From Epiperipatus broadwayi (Eukaryota > Onychophora > Udeonychophora > Euonychophora > Peripatidae), in the NCBI GenBank assembly GCA_028023455.1, contig JAQFVV010000182.1, positions 1,116,001 to 1,180,000 of the forward strand: a stretch of DNA of 64,000 bases, read 5' to 3'. The first letter of the stretch is position 1. Each line of letters opens with the position of its first letter. The translations under genes were made by a program, and so were the position numbers. The notes below the pieces were generated by a model, which saw only the letters and a program-made list of their open reading frames with translations, did no database searches and was not told where the DNA came from. Of the stretch, positions 12,429-24,663 are shown one piece after another.

Positions 12429-13219
12429 TATTCTGACTTTTTAAAACTGGCAAAACTCTCTTTATGTATTGCCACTCAGTGCAAGCCAGAGTAATCAATG
12501 GATGTCAGAAGGCTTATGCATAAAATCCCCATCTAGTGCCTACTTATCCAATATCCCCAGATTAGTTTCTGGTTTGTGGCCTTCATCAATGATGAGCCTT
12601 GGATCTGAGAGCACTGCACCTAGATCTTAGAATATAATGCAACCCTCCAGCTCATCTTTTATCTCTACTTAACTCAAAACTATGACTTAAATTGAAAACT
12701 ACAATATTTTCAATCCATGCTCATTTGAGTATATAGTCATATAGGTCTGAACTCAATTCATTACCCATACATTTTGATGACTTTGGTTTTTTTATAACCA
12801 CAGCCACCACTATTCTGCAGTGGTATCTGTGGTTATAAAAGAAACAATATATGGGTACTGAACTGAGTTCAGATCTATATGACTATAATCTAATGAGTTT
12901 GGATTGAAAATATAGTTTTTTCAATTTAAGAGTCATAGTTTTGTAGTTAAGTAGAGATAAAAGGTGGCTACTGGAGGGTTGTATTAGATCTTAAGATCTA
13001 GGTGCCATGCTCTCAAATCCAAGGCTCCTCACTGACAAAGGCCACAAGCTAGAAACTAATCTGGGGATATTGGATGAGTAGGCACGAGATGGGGATTTTA
13101 TGCACAAGCCTTCTGGCATCCTGGCTTGCACTGAGTGGCAATACATATAGAGTTTTGTCTGTTTTAAAAACAGTTATAAGCAAGCATAAGAAATGGTGAT
13201 CATGTGATGTTTATTCTGA
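12429..13219. mobile_element. Palindromic element of family P, copy 2 (775 bp)
   Basis: Arms around 12445-12800 and 12820-13166 are complementary throughout, meeting at a tight hairpin (TTTATAACCACAG near 12791 and CTGTGGTTATAAA near 12829). The outer stem is the same GGCAAAACTCTC / GAGTTTTG as in the copies at 6539 and 54923, and the right-hand tail ends CATGTGATGTT. The body 12437-13211 is flanked by the 8-bp direct repeat TATTCTGA (12429-12436 and 13212-13219), which would suit a hAT-type target duplication. The other two copies show no such repeat, so that inference is weak. The arms differ at many sites. Confidence 0.72.
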
Positions 13220-15198
13220 ATTTTTTCAACACTTTTTTTTGTTCTTAAATTCAACATAAAATATAAGATTAAACCATTATTACTTAAGAAAAAATTATAA
13301 ATTTGATTTCATTTGATAGATATTTTTGTTTACTACTGAAATAAATTTTAAATGTTCACACTATGTTTTTATAAATATTTTAAAAAATGAGATCATAATC
13401 AAAACAAAAGAGATTACACATCATTTCTGGAAAGATTTTCATTTTACAAAATCAATGAAATCTTTGTTATTTCTGATTTTTTTTTTTTAAAATATGAACA
13501 AACATTTATTCACTTTGATTATATTTAATGAAATATGCTTTAAAAGTTTAAAATTTTTCAATATTTATTGCAAAATTACAATATTTTTATACTTGTAATT
13601 ATAATTAGATTGCTGATGTAGAAAGCTAAGCTTCTAAATAGCATCAGGCCGTATTTATGTTAGCTGCTAATATAATGTTCTATTTTTTAATATAAGGTAT
13701 TTCCATTCAAAATAAGTTAGTAATAATTTATATTTCCTGATATCTAATAAATATTGTGTAAATTATTGTAAAAAAAATATCTAAAACTAATAAATTTGCA
13801 AATAACATATTTTTGGTTATTCAAACCATTTTCTGTAAAGAATATCATAAAAATCATGACATTTGATGACCCTACTATAATACAATAGCTTCACTTGCCA
13901 AGGCAGAACTTAATTCTTTTGTTTAGAGGAATTTTTTTATTTTCTAGCCATCTATTGAATTTTTTTTAATTAAAAAATTTTATATTATAATGTATATAAG
14001 AAAATATACATTTTGCAATATAATAGTTGTGGAAATTCTCACTGGGGGGGGGGATTAATAAAGACAAATATACTCATATAAAAATGACATTTAGTTAATT
14101 ATAATCTGTAAAAAAAGTATAAGACATATAATTGCACATACTCATTAACATCATTGTTGTGGTGGTTTAGTTTTAATTAACCATGAATTATTCATAGAAT
14201 GTTCAGTTAGTAATGATGATCTTATGTTAATTGTTTAGAATTGTTTTCTTTATTTTTTATTAAGGATGGGAATATATGATGTACAAATGTTGCCATCTAT
14301 AGTTTCCTTGTGTATAAATAAATAAATAAAGATAACAATTAAAGATCATATGTTTAATAAAATATATTTTATTGTTTTGAATGAATCTGGAATAAGCGAA
14401 CTATTTATTTATTAAATTTAAAAATGAAATATTTTGTTTAAGTTATTATCCAATGATAACAATGCCTTATTAGGATTAGAAGAAAGAGAATCACACGTTT
14501 ACAAGCCAGTGCTTTAAAAAAATAAAAGACTGCATCTTGTGTTGCCATAGTTACAGAAAGGATTTCAGCAAGAAGAACACTTTCTTTCACTTAAAATTTT
14601 GTTTATTATACCTTAGTGTTATAAATAGATTCTGGATTTATAGTAAAGAAAGATGCATTATGAGTAGAAAAAACTCTTGGAAAGGGGGAACAAAAGCTTC
14701 CCCTGTCTAATATCTTTATGACTAAAACAAAATGGATACCAACAAATGCTATGCTTAACTGCCATGAAGCTATGAAATTATCAAAATTTACTATGGATTG
14801 TAATATCGACAAAGAAATAGTTGAATATCATTTAAGGATAAAAATGTTTATGGAAACCTACATTTATATTTGGTTATCATTGATGTGCCAAGGAAAACAT
14901 CAGGGGATAGTGAAATCTAAGCTGAAATTACATAAGCTAAAATTTGTAACACACTAATAGTTAAGAATATAATAGTAGCTCGATTAAATATTTATCAGTC
15001 TTTTTTATTGATAATCTTAATTATGAGGTAATTTTATCTTATCATTTGATATAGGCTTAAATAATAGACTCATGTAATTAATACTTAAATCAATTGTTAA
15101 TGTATTAATAATTTTTTGTGAGAAAGAATTTGTTATTAATCATTTTATGACTATATGCTTTAATAATTTTAATCATATATCATTTCTATTAACTGCAA

Positions 15199-16844
15199 TT
15201 TTATCATCATCATTTTCAACTATTATCAATCCACATGCAGGATGAAGGTCTTCAAGTTTAATCCAACTCCAATCTCTAGCCTTTCTTCTTTACATCATCC
15301 CTGCACACTTTCTTATTTTATTCAGCTATCTCACATGGTTTCTTTTTGGATCTTATACAATCTCTTAGAATCCAGATTAAGATTTCAATTGCCTATCTAT
15401 TATCTCTTCTAGCAATTTGTCCAGCCTGACACCACTTCAGTCTTTTAATTTTTTTAATGATGTAGTAACACTTGTTTATTTTTGTACTCATATATTGCAT
15501 TTTTGATCTCTTCTTGTTATTCCTAACATGCATCTCTCTATACTGCTTTGATTGATATGAAATTTCTATTGCTCTCCTATTAAGTGTCCAAGTTTCAGAT
15601 TCATAAGTAAAAACTGGTAAAACAGATTTATTAAAAACCTTTTTTTTCAAAGACATAGGCATATTTCCTTATAAAATTAAGTTATTTCTATCAAAAGCAT
15701 TCCAAGCAAGTTTAATTCTATGATTAATTTCATCCATTATGCTTCCATCTGTAGTAATAATCTGATAGATATTTGTAGTTGTTAACTTCTAACTCATCAT
15801 AATCTTTACTTCCAGCTTTTGAGAAAGTCCATTAAACATTACTTTAGTCTTTTTAATGTTTACCTTTAGTCCTACTTTCTTACTTTTATCTGATAACTCT
15901 TGTAACATTTCCTGAAGCTCTGAAGCATTATTTGCAAAAACAGCTATGACATTTAAATGACTTAAGTAATCTTCATTTACTTTTATTCCCTTTAGCTTCC
16001 CATTTTAATCCACAAAATATTTCTTGCAAAACTGATGTAAAAAGTTATGTAGATATGGAGTTATTCTGTCTTACAGCTTTCTCAATGTTACCCTTCCTAT
16101 TATCATTATGTAATCTAATTGTTTTATAAATATTCTTCAGAATATGACAATATTCTTAATGATCAATATTTTAATCATAGAAGAAATGCTTATAGAATCA
16201 AATGATTTTTCATAATGTATAAATCCAAAGCTTAATGGCAACTCATATTCATTGGTCCTTTCTTATAATTTCTTTCAATACTTGGACATGTTCTACTGTA
16301 CTAGAATCACTTTTAAATCCAGTTTGTTTGTTTTTTTTTGGTTGGTTGAAATCTAATGTTCTCTGTAGAAAAGTTGTAATTATCTTGGTAAAAGACTGAT
16401 AGGTCTGTAACTTCTAATATCTTCTTTATCACCTTTTTAAAATATTAATATTAGTACTGCATTTTTTCAATCATCTGGTACATCTTTATTATTTAGTCAT
16501 TTGATATATAATTTTGCCAAAAAAAAATCTATTTCTTCATCTGCTTCTTTTAATTTATCAATTATAATTCCATCATTAAACTGCAGCTTTTCCCTTTTTT
16601 ATAAATTTATTTAAATATCTCACTTCTTCACTTAAAATCTTGGGCAAATCAGAAGATAAGAGAGATGACATCATGAAATGAGTAAACAATTTATTACTAT
16701 ATAATTCTTGATAGAAATTGTTTACCCATTTCATGATGTCATCTCTCTTTTTGTAATAGTTTCATCTATTTTTTTTATTGCAGATAAAGTTTCCTGCGAA
16801 TACTAAAATATTGTTTTACACTCTTGAGACTTGTATTTTTGCAG
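15199..16844 (-). pseudogene. RTE-type LINE reverse transcriptase remnant
   Basis: Minus-strand translation in several frames follows the RTE-clade RT from fingers to the post-RT tail. Near 16600-16430 is a stretch resembling DGI.ID..KEADEEID and KNAVLI; near 16270-16080 is LKEIIRK and HYEKSFDS; near 15960-15790 is ASELQEMLQELSDKSKKVGL and KTKVMFNG; at 15662-15393 is the tail with YESETWTL and QIARRDNR. The palm motif expected between LSHL and FANNA, which should hold the catalytic FADD, reads NVIAV, so the active site is gone. Stops and frameshifts are frequent. The insertion splits the LTR copy at 14280-17343, so the LINE is younger than that LTR. The endonuclease half is absent (5' truncation). 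Confidence 0.85.
16659..16748. repeat. Near-perfect hairpin at the LINE 5' end
   Basis: Two 34-bp arms (16659-16692 and 16715-16748) differ at one position around a 22-bp loop. They contain GATGACATCATGAAATG and its complement. Its position near the truncated 5' end of the LINE suggests a template switch or twin-priming inversion during insertion. Confidence 0.85.
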
Positions 16845-17343
16845 AAGGTAAATTATAAAGATATATGATATTAGATTGCAGTTAGTAAATTAGAACTATC
16901 TTCTTTGTTTTATTCACCTATTTACTTCAATAAATATTATTATCATTAACCTAACAACTTTGATTTGCCTATTGCATGAATCACTATAAAGCTATTTTAG
17001 TTGCCTAACTACAACATTTATGTAGTATAATTTAGATTGCCAAAATATTTAATGCATAAGTGAAAAAAAAAACACTTGGTTCACAATTTTATTTATTATA
17101 TGTTGTTGCCCAAATCTATGAGGTATTTGAGATTAGCTAGCTCTGATTAGTTATAATATTTTCTGTTATATTCAGGATACCCAAATATGGAAGCTATTTA
17201 GTGAACATCACTTATTTTACCTTAGTGTTTTGGAAGCTTTTATTAGTTTTCCTTTACATTTTTGGCTCATCCAACAAGAGAATATTGCTATTTGTGAGAC
17301 ATGGTTGCTTTATTAATATTGTTCTCGTATAATTTAGAATATT

Positions 17344-20194
17344 TGTCCTTTGCAGTGTATAATATATATATTTACAATTTTGAAAATTTACTTGTTGAAA
17401 TCTAATAATGTAATCCAATTAATACATATTAAAACTTGTAAATAAATAAACTTCATTCATTAATCATCAATCCCTCCCAATGAAATTTATTAAGCAATAA
17501 ATAGTATTTATAAAATATAATAATCTCCATGACTATATGAACTAAATACATTTATGTTGTGTATTTTTTTTTATAGCTTTCCACCTGTTAAGTCTGACCT
17601 AATTGCAATTAATAATAAGTATGCATTTCTTTATACCTCCTTGAATAGCTCTACTATAAAAGAAAAATGTAAATTTATTCTCATCAAAAACTAGTTAATT
17701 ATTCCCGCTGATACTATGATAAATAAAAGAAGATAATGTAAGTTATCTCGTGAGAGCATTATTTTATAAGACGCATATTTACATAATATAAATAATTTTT
17801 TCATTCATTTTTCGTTTTATAAATCATATAATATTGAAATATATGTGAATTTTATTTAACTAATATATATAAAGATGCATCATACACGTATGATGTGTGC
17901 ATGGTTTGAATGTCTTAAATATACCAGTCTTAAAATTATTTAATAAATTTATGTGAAGCTAGTAAATATAACTAATTCGAATATTTAGTAAATTAAACAA
18001 TATAAAGGTATATGACTCTTCTTTATGTACCGGTATCAAAATGAACATATAGTAGTTGATTAAACAAAATAAAAACTAACTTAGTTCTTTCCCCACAATC
18101 GGAGGTGAGGATAGAGGCACATAAAGAATAATAAGATGCAATAAAAGATAACTATATGTTGGTATGCATTTTTTGTAAATACACACATCAAAAAAAAAAG
18201 GAAACAAATAATTCAGAAGAGTAGAGAAATATAAATTATAAGATTTTTATTAATTACCGCTTTTCATGCAGGCGGAAAAAATTGTAGAAAAATATTCAAT
18301 TTATACTTTTTGGTAAGTGCACCAAACACAACAATAAAACGAAGATCAAAAATCAAATGAAATGAACGCTAAAAAACAATAATCAAAGTACGTTTTCAAA
18401 AAACAAATGTTTCCAAGCACGTTTTGGAAAGGCAGTGTTTTTGCAACTGACAACTACAAGTAAAGCAAAATAATAACAATTAAAGCACGTTTTGAAAAAG
18501 AAATCATTGAAAAATATAAATAACGCAAAATAATAACAATCAAAGCACGTTTGGGAAAATCTAAATCACCTTTTCACGCGTTTTTCAATATACATCGCAG
18601 GGTTTATTTTCTTTCAATTTGATATCGCAAGATTACATATTTATTGTGGATGTGAAAAGTTTCTTATCTTCTACATTGCAGGACTAATATTCAAGTACTT
18701 GATACTCACTCAGCACATTCTAAATTTAGCATAGATAAATGGTATTTGATGCTGATATGAATTATCCATAAATTTGTCAGCCTCTAAGCCTTTAGGTTAT
18801 CTATGCATTTTTACATTTCTCAATTCAATAAACTATATTTTAATCCATGTTTTAGCTTTAAAAACAAAATTAATTAAAAGCTACGGCAGGATACATTTGG
18901 CTTTTAAATTATCAATGATAATCAACTAGGTACTCTATATTGTGAAGCTTTTTTTAATTTTGATGATCAACTCAGGGTATCCATTTTACTTAATATTCAA
19001 AATGCAGTCATCTTTTCGATTCAGTAAGGTGGTTTAAATATTGTTTAGTTAAATTGCAAATTGATTTTTATAGGTTTTTTTTTTTTATAGAGAAATATTT
19101 CTTTCAAGCATATAACTAGGCAATAAGGCAAATTATATTAGATCAATATATTCCTTTAGTGTGGAAAATAGCATATTTTTCAAACTCTGTGCTAGTTTAG
19201 GCAGTTAGTTTTCTTTCTTAGGAATTATATGGCAGTATTTGTTGATGGGTGCATGCTTAATAGCTAAGTGTAATTACAGTTATTCATAACAGCAATGAAT
19301 ATATACATAATCATTGATAATTAGTTTACTTAATTCATTAATATTTGGGGTTTATATTTAGAAATTGATATTTAACTAACATTATTACTATCCTTTTGTG
19401 ATCTGACTTTGTTTTCTTGCTGGCTGAAAATTAACATTCAATGACTTCTAAGCTGATAATCACTTCTATATATTCTGATCTTATCTGATATAAACTAATT
19501 TCAGTAACTTATATAGTTTCTTAAAACATCAGCTCTTCTACTGAAAAAAAAAAACATCATGTTTAACCTAATTTGCCCACTTATGTGAGGATATTTTACA
19601 AAAAAACATTAATCTTTTATACTGTTTTTCAAATCTTATTTACCTATTGATTTTTAATTAATAAATTGTTTTTCAATTAATATTTTGCAACAGGTGTTGA
19701 AAGTATTTATGCCAACTATTTTACATTTTCAATTTTTCAAGCAAGTTAAATGAATTTTTTATAATAAAATTGACTATCTTTTACTATTTTTATTTGTTTA
19801 ACAACTATATTTTCTGAATGACCAAATTTATTTTTATAAACTAAACTCTGTATGTTCAGAGCAACTGATCCCATTGCCCATAGTTATAAGAAATGATTTT
19901 CCAGGAAAATTGTTGACAAATGAACACTATGACATTTATAGGAACAAAAATATTTAATTTCCAGCTTTGAATAGTTTTGAAAATTGCTTTTTATAATTTT
20001 CTTTTTTACAGAATCAAGGAATTCTGAATATCTAATGAGGTGAATAGTAGAAATTATTTAATACTAAATTTTGGTCTAATATATATGTATGTATATATTA
20101 AATATTTTTCATGGATTTAAGGTTATCTCTTACCTATGCTGTTAAATTCAGAACACTGCTGAAAGAAATTTCGCAGTGGGTGTTAATGATATTT
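17344..20194. other. AT-rich intergenic sequence with a minisatellite
   Basis: No coding region is supported. A degenerate repeat at 18370-18560 contains copies of AAAGCACGTTTTG preceded by AATAATAACAAT, spaced about 60-68 bp apart. A short palindrome, CATCATACACGTATGATG, lies at about 17877-17905. The rest is AT-rich single-copy-looking DNA. Confidence 0.5.
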
Positions 20195-21125
20195 TGTGTT
20201 AAATTAAATATTTTCATGGATTTATTATGATATAAATTAAGGAAATTAATACACTCTATCCATGTAATAACTGAAATACAGGCTTATTATATACCTGTAT
20301 CAATATATGTAATATATAGGGTATATGAGCACACACTTCCATGGGACTCACTACTCTCCACTCTATCTCATAACACTGATATACTTGAACACATATAAGT
20401 TGAAAAGATAAATAATCACCAATATACATATTTCATGCTAAACCAGAAATCATCAGTTGATCCAGATTATAATCTCTACACATATATGCAATAAGTGCTT
20501 AGATATATATTAAGATAGCCAATCTTCATACTTTAATGGACAGACTTCACTCAACTCCAACTCTTCAACTGTGCATCCAATTGAAAATCTGATGATGGAA
20601 TGCTCAAAGGCCACCCTGAGGCCAAGATTCTCATCACACCCATGTTGACCTATATCTCAGCCTCAGGGTGATCTTTGAGTGTTCCATCATCAGATTTTCA
20701 ATTGGATGGATGGTTGAAGAGTTGGAGTATGGAAATGGATTAAAGCCTGTCCATTAAAGTATGAAGATTGGCTATCTTAATATATATCTGAGCACTTATT
20801 GCATATATGTGTAGAAATAATAATCTAGACCAACTGATGATTGCTAGTTTAGCATGAAATACGTATATTGATGATTATTTATCTTTTCACCTTATATGTG
20901 TTCAAGTGTATCAGTGTTATGAGATAAAGTGGAGAGTGGTGGATCGTGTGGAAGTCTGCACTCATATACCCTATCTATTCATGTAAATAACCAGATATAA
21001 ATTTACCTTTGATATTTTTAGGCAACTATCAATTACTAATTGACAGTTTTAAGAATAAGCAAGTTTTCTCTAATAACCTATTATAACTCTTTTATCCTGA
21101 GATTAAATAGAAGAAAAAGATGATC
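20195..21125 (+). repeat. Repeat unit carrying a 655-bp palindrome of family M
   Basis: The flanks (AAATATTTTCATGGATTTAT at about 20199, and CTTTGATATT through CCTGAGATTAAAT at 21005-21105) match the neighbouring unit at 21245-21425. The unit is split by the palindrome at 20318-20972. Confidence 0.6.
20318..20972. repeat. 655-bp palindrome of family M
   Basis: AGGGTATATGAG at 20318 pairs with CTCATATACCCT at 20961, and complementarity continues to a centre near 20645. Examples are TCAATTGGAT / ATCCAATTGA and CCTCAGGGTG / CACCCTGAGG. The arms are roughly 90 percent alike by eye. Its outer quarter is the sequence found inserted at 2718-2868 and palindromic at 29167-29450; a faded fragment lies at about 38687-38760. 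It has no coding content and looks like a foldback-type non-autonomous element. Confidence 0.82.
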
Positions 21126-21239
21126 CTCTTTTACTTTTAATCCAAGTTGTTATAAGGACTTCTAGACAACTATTTTTATAGATATGCACAAGCTCGCATC
21201 TTCTTTGATATTTTGTAATTAATTCATCTTTCTCAGAAA

Positions 21240-21560
21240 AATCTATGTAAATATTTTCATGGATTTATTATTATAGAACTATTGAAACTAACGGATTATA
21301 TTCATGTAAACAATAAAATAATTTGTCTTTGATATTACTATGACTTTATCGATTGCTAATTGATGGTCCTAAGGGTCAACAAGTTTTTTCTGGTACCCTA
21401 TTATAACTATTATTCTGAGTTTAAATATAAAAAAAATTTTTTTTTACTTTTATTTAAACTCAGGACAAAAAGAGTTATAATAAATTACTACAGAAAACTT
21501 GTTTAGTCTTAGAATCGTTAATTAGTAATCGATAGTTTCCTAGAACAAGAAAGATCTGGT
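21240..21560. repeat. Inverted pair of the neighbouring repeat unit
   Basis: The segment 21330-21428 (TATCGATTGCTAATTGATGG to CTGAGTTTAAAT) is complementary to 21455-21545, with the axis at an A-run/T-run near 21437. The same unit also occurs directly at 21010-21110, so three copies in two orientations lie within 550 bp. Confidence 0.7.
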
Positions 21561-23215
21561 TGTCTATGGTTGTTTGCATTGATATAATCTCATAATTTCC
21601 CATTGTTTAAATATATAAATACCTATGTATGCATGCACATATTTTCACATAATATAAATATGTACCGTCTTTATTTATTTTAGTGATGTATACAGGGACC
21701 AGATTGACCTTAGCCAATGGTACATTCATTAAATTATTTTAGAAATAATACACAAGAAAAGTTTTAAACTTAACAAAATGGTTTCTGAAATTTATATGAA
21801 AGTAGTGCTATGTAAAAAAAAAAAACATCAAAAAGAGTTTTCAAAATACAGTACTGTACATAATTTATTTTTTATTGATTAGTATCTGATGTTTTCTTTA
21901 TACACTTATTGTCGATTGGCTTAAATTATATGAATGACCAATTGAAGAAAAAGATTTGCCGCTTTCAGAACATCTGACAAAACTCGGTTAAGTTTTTTTT
22001 TGAAGGCTTGATATAGGTTTTATTCATTGCATTTACAAAAAGAATAGAAGTTTATTAAAAAGTAAACAGAAATAAATTATATAACCACAGTTCACACTTA
22101 TCATTTAAATAAAATTTAAAAAAAACTAGCAGACATATGAATGTTTGATTACCTTTTTCTCTTGCTAATTAGAGAAATGAATTTATAAGCAAAAAATATT
22201 TCAATATTTTTTTACAAACACTAGTTAATTCTTCTATGTGCCCAAAAGCTTATTTAAAAAATAATTAGACGGGGGGGGGGGGTTACAATAAATTTTTCTA
22301 GATTCACTTTGGAATGGCAGGGTATGAATCTCTCTACAGAAATAATTTCTTTGTTTGTCATTTAAATGAGACCTTAATCTGCAAACAGAAAGAAATCAAG
22401 ATAATCATTTATAATACAAGCAATATTTATTTTTTTATAATTAAAAAAAAATACCCTTCTCCCTCTCTACTTACTCTAGCATATTGTTAACTAGAAACGC
22501 AAAGCAATAATTTAACTGGAAAATTTCACCACATAATAATTTGCCATTGCATTTAAAAAATAATAATGAATTTAAAAGATTTACGTCTGCAGTTTTTTTA
22601 CACTACATATATATATATAAATATCTGTAGTACCAAAAATGGATGTGATTAATGATGGAGAGGTGAGGAGGGACTAATGACTAATAGTCCAGAGAAAGAG
22701 AGACTCCTTACATGAAGATATGCATATTTTATTATATATAGATAGATAAAAATCGGAAGTATGAAGTGTATACGAAATAGCGAATTGTGCAAAAGTGGAA
22801 TAGACAAAAGGAGAGGACCGCCTGTATTCGTAAATTGTTAATATTTCAACTAGAGAATAGCTAGTTGAATTCCACAAATTAAATGAGTCTTTATAATGCA
22901 TGCATGATACTATATGCTGCATTTTTATTACTGCACTTTATTATTCTGTTAACTCTTTTCTATTAATTTTTTACTATAATGCTCTTTTCGGCATATTGCA
23001 CTGTCATTTTACAAGCACTGTACTGCTTGATGCACACATTTTTCATACTGTACTGCTCCATCATAATTCCAAATAGTTTGGTTTATGTGATTTAAATTGC
23101 ATAAATAGTTTTATTATTTTCTCCTTGCAAGTTAGCAGATTAGTTTACTTTTATATTTGCATTATTTTAATATTGTGCATACTGTTTTGCTGAAGGTTTG
23201 TGATGAGGGTGTTTT
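21561..23215. other. AT-rich sequence without a gene
   Basis: No coding region or repeat boundary is seen. A run of 12 G lies at 22271-22282 and a short TA tract at about 22605-22620. The open frame at 22674-22922 has no family resemblance I recognise. Confidence 0.5.
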
Positions 23216-23429
23216 AGTTGTGTGTTTATATTGGACTATTTCCATCATGTAATATGAGTATTAAATGTCTTTAGTAAAATTTAACTTTGTTTAAATATTC
23301 CAAATACATTCAACTGTTAGTAATGGCACATCAAACAGGTTAATATATGCATAATGTTTCGAGATGTATTATTCTCCCTTCTTCAGGTGCTGCTGGACTG
23401 ACCAATGACAGTACTAGCATGAAATTTGA

Positions 23430-23520
23430 ACCTGGATTCTTAGATTCTTGAGTATTGAATTTTAAGGTAACACTCTAACCAACAGCCATCCTGCCAAAGG
23501 CAATAGTCAATAGAATTTTC
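23430..23520 (-). repeat. tRNA-like segment in left PLE arm
   Basis: This is the inverted copy of 24664-24756. It reads on the minus strand with TTGGTTAGAGTGTTACC and GGTTCAAATTTCATGC, the latter an almost perfect B box. The A-box part is damaged (GGCTGTTGGTTAGAG). Confidence 0.55.
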
Positions 23521-23529
23521 ATATACTTA

Positions 23530-24008
23530 TCTGTGAGTTTCTTCCTGATTTCTCCACTTTTCCTAAGAGCAAAATTGATTAGTGGTTTCCATACATTATG
23601 TATAGTCATAATAGGTTAGATTGTGGGATTGTTTGACATTGTCATGTGAACAGCTTCTTTAAATTTTCTTCTTTGTACATTTTCTTCTCTATCCAATATT
23701 TTTGTATTTTTTCAATTGAACATATGTTCATTGGCACATACATGGTCTGCTACCTTAGACAATCTGTTTTCTCTCTTTTAATCATCAGTTTGTGTTCTTG
23801 CAAGTGCTTTTCAATGGGATGACTGGTCCACCAATATATGTTCTTTCATATTATGCACTTTTTTCTTCTCAGCATTTCAAGTTTAGGCTTTGTATTTGTT
23901 AAAATTCCTCATAGTGTGGTATGGCTCTGGAAAGCTGTTCTGATGTTATACTGATTGCAGATTTTCTTTAATTTGTCTGCTATTTTTGAAATGTATAGAT
24001 ACATTACA
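23530..24008 (-). pseudogene. PLE GIY-YIG region, inverted copy
   Basis: Minus-strand sequence is the reversed counterpart of the plus-strand GIY-YIG region at 24141-24632. Shared blocks include the complements of ATAATGTATGGAAACCACTAATCAA, present here at 23580-23605, and of AATCTGCAATCAGTATAA near 23945. It has no long open frame and is more decayed than the plus copy. Confidence 0.7.
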
Positions 24009-24049
24009 GTAGCGATAATTGTTTTTTATGGTTTTTTTTTTTTTGTCTG

Positions 24050-24632
24050 AACAAACTCTTATGAAAAATGGTTATCCATCAGCTGTTATTAAGAAATCCT
24101 TAAATAGAAAACAAAAAAACCTTAAAAACAATTATTTATACTGTAGTGTACCCATACATTGCAAAAATAGCAAATTTAAAAAATCTGCAATCAGTATAAT
24201 ATCAGAACAGTGTTCTATAGCCATACCACACTATGAGGCATTCTAATATCTACAAAGACTAAACTTAAAATGCTGAAAAGAAAAAACTGCATCTATGAAA
24301 TATCACGTGAATGTGGAAGAACATATATTGGTGAGACCAGTCATTCCATTGAAAAGCACTTGCAAGAACACAAACTGATTATTAGAAGAAAGAAAATGGA
24401 GGTGTCCAAGGTAGCAGATCATGTATATGCCAATGAATATATGTTCAATTGGGAAAATACAAAAATATTGGATACAAAAGAAAGAGTACAAAGAAGAATA
24501 TTTAAAGAAGCTGCTCACATGACAATGTCAAATAATCTCATAAGCCAACCTAGTGTGACTATACATAATGTATGGAAACCACTAATCAACTTTGCTCTTA
24601 AGAAAAAGTGGAGAAAGGAACCTCGTAGATAA
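24050..24632 (+). pseudogene. PLE C-terminal region with GIY-YIG endonuclease domain
   Basis: The frame ending at 24246 gives a typical PLE linker (NGYPSAVIKKSLNRK). After a frame change, 24270-24632 encodes a GIY-YIG domain: CIYEISRECGRTYIGETSHS at about residues 7-26, then SIEKHLQEHK with the expected basic and His/Glu positions. In PLEs this domain nicks target DNA for reverse transcription. The reverse transcriptase is absent upstream, where sequence switches into the inverted arm. The frameshift between 24246 and 24270 and the missing RT make it non-functional. The A-tail and 3' flank run into a tRNA-like block at 24664. Confidence 0.85.
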
Positions 24633-24663
24633 TTATATGAAATTTCTACTGAATATTGCCTTT

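Larger units (their letters stand above)
8680..17343 (+). mobile_element. Old LTR retrotransposon with nested insertions
   Basis: A 1.7-kb sequence at 8680-10353 is repeated in the same orientation from 14280 to about 17343. Both copies begin TGTACARAT and contain many shared blocks, such as TTTTGAATGAATCTGGAAT and GATTTGCCTATTGCATGAAT. Between the repeats is a decayed gag-like coiled-coil region. A primer-binding-site-like TGGATGCCCAGCAAAGG follows the first repeat by 3 bp. The second repeat is interrupted by an RTE LINE (about 15199-16844) and has lost roughly 220 bp present in the first. Internal DNA is also interrupted by the palindromic element at 12437-13211. Recombination within a segmental duplication is an alternative, but the terminal TGTACA, PBS-like site and gag support an LTR element. 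Confidence 0.65.
14280..17343 (+). repeat. Putative 3' LTR, interrupted by a LINE
   Basis: It begins TGTACAAATG and follows the first LTR copy block by block to 15198. It resumes at about 16845 (GCAGAAGGTAAATTA against GCAGGGGGTAAATTA at 9618) and runs to about 17343. Its right end is uncertain because the last 40 bp are diverged and AT-rich. Confidence 0.6.

Noticed and set aside
14606-14957. Overlapping open frames on both strands
   Set aside because: The same DNA in the other LTR copy (8990-9310) is not open in these frames, so they are chance.
22674-22922. 82-codon minus-strand open frame
   Set aside because: Ordinary residue mix but no motif, no neighbours and no splice context; likely chance.
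24303-24518. Minus-strand open frame opposite the GIY-YIG region
   Set aside because: It is the antisense shadow of the PLE coding sequence.
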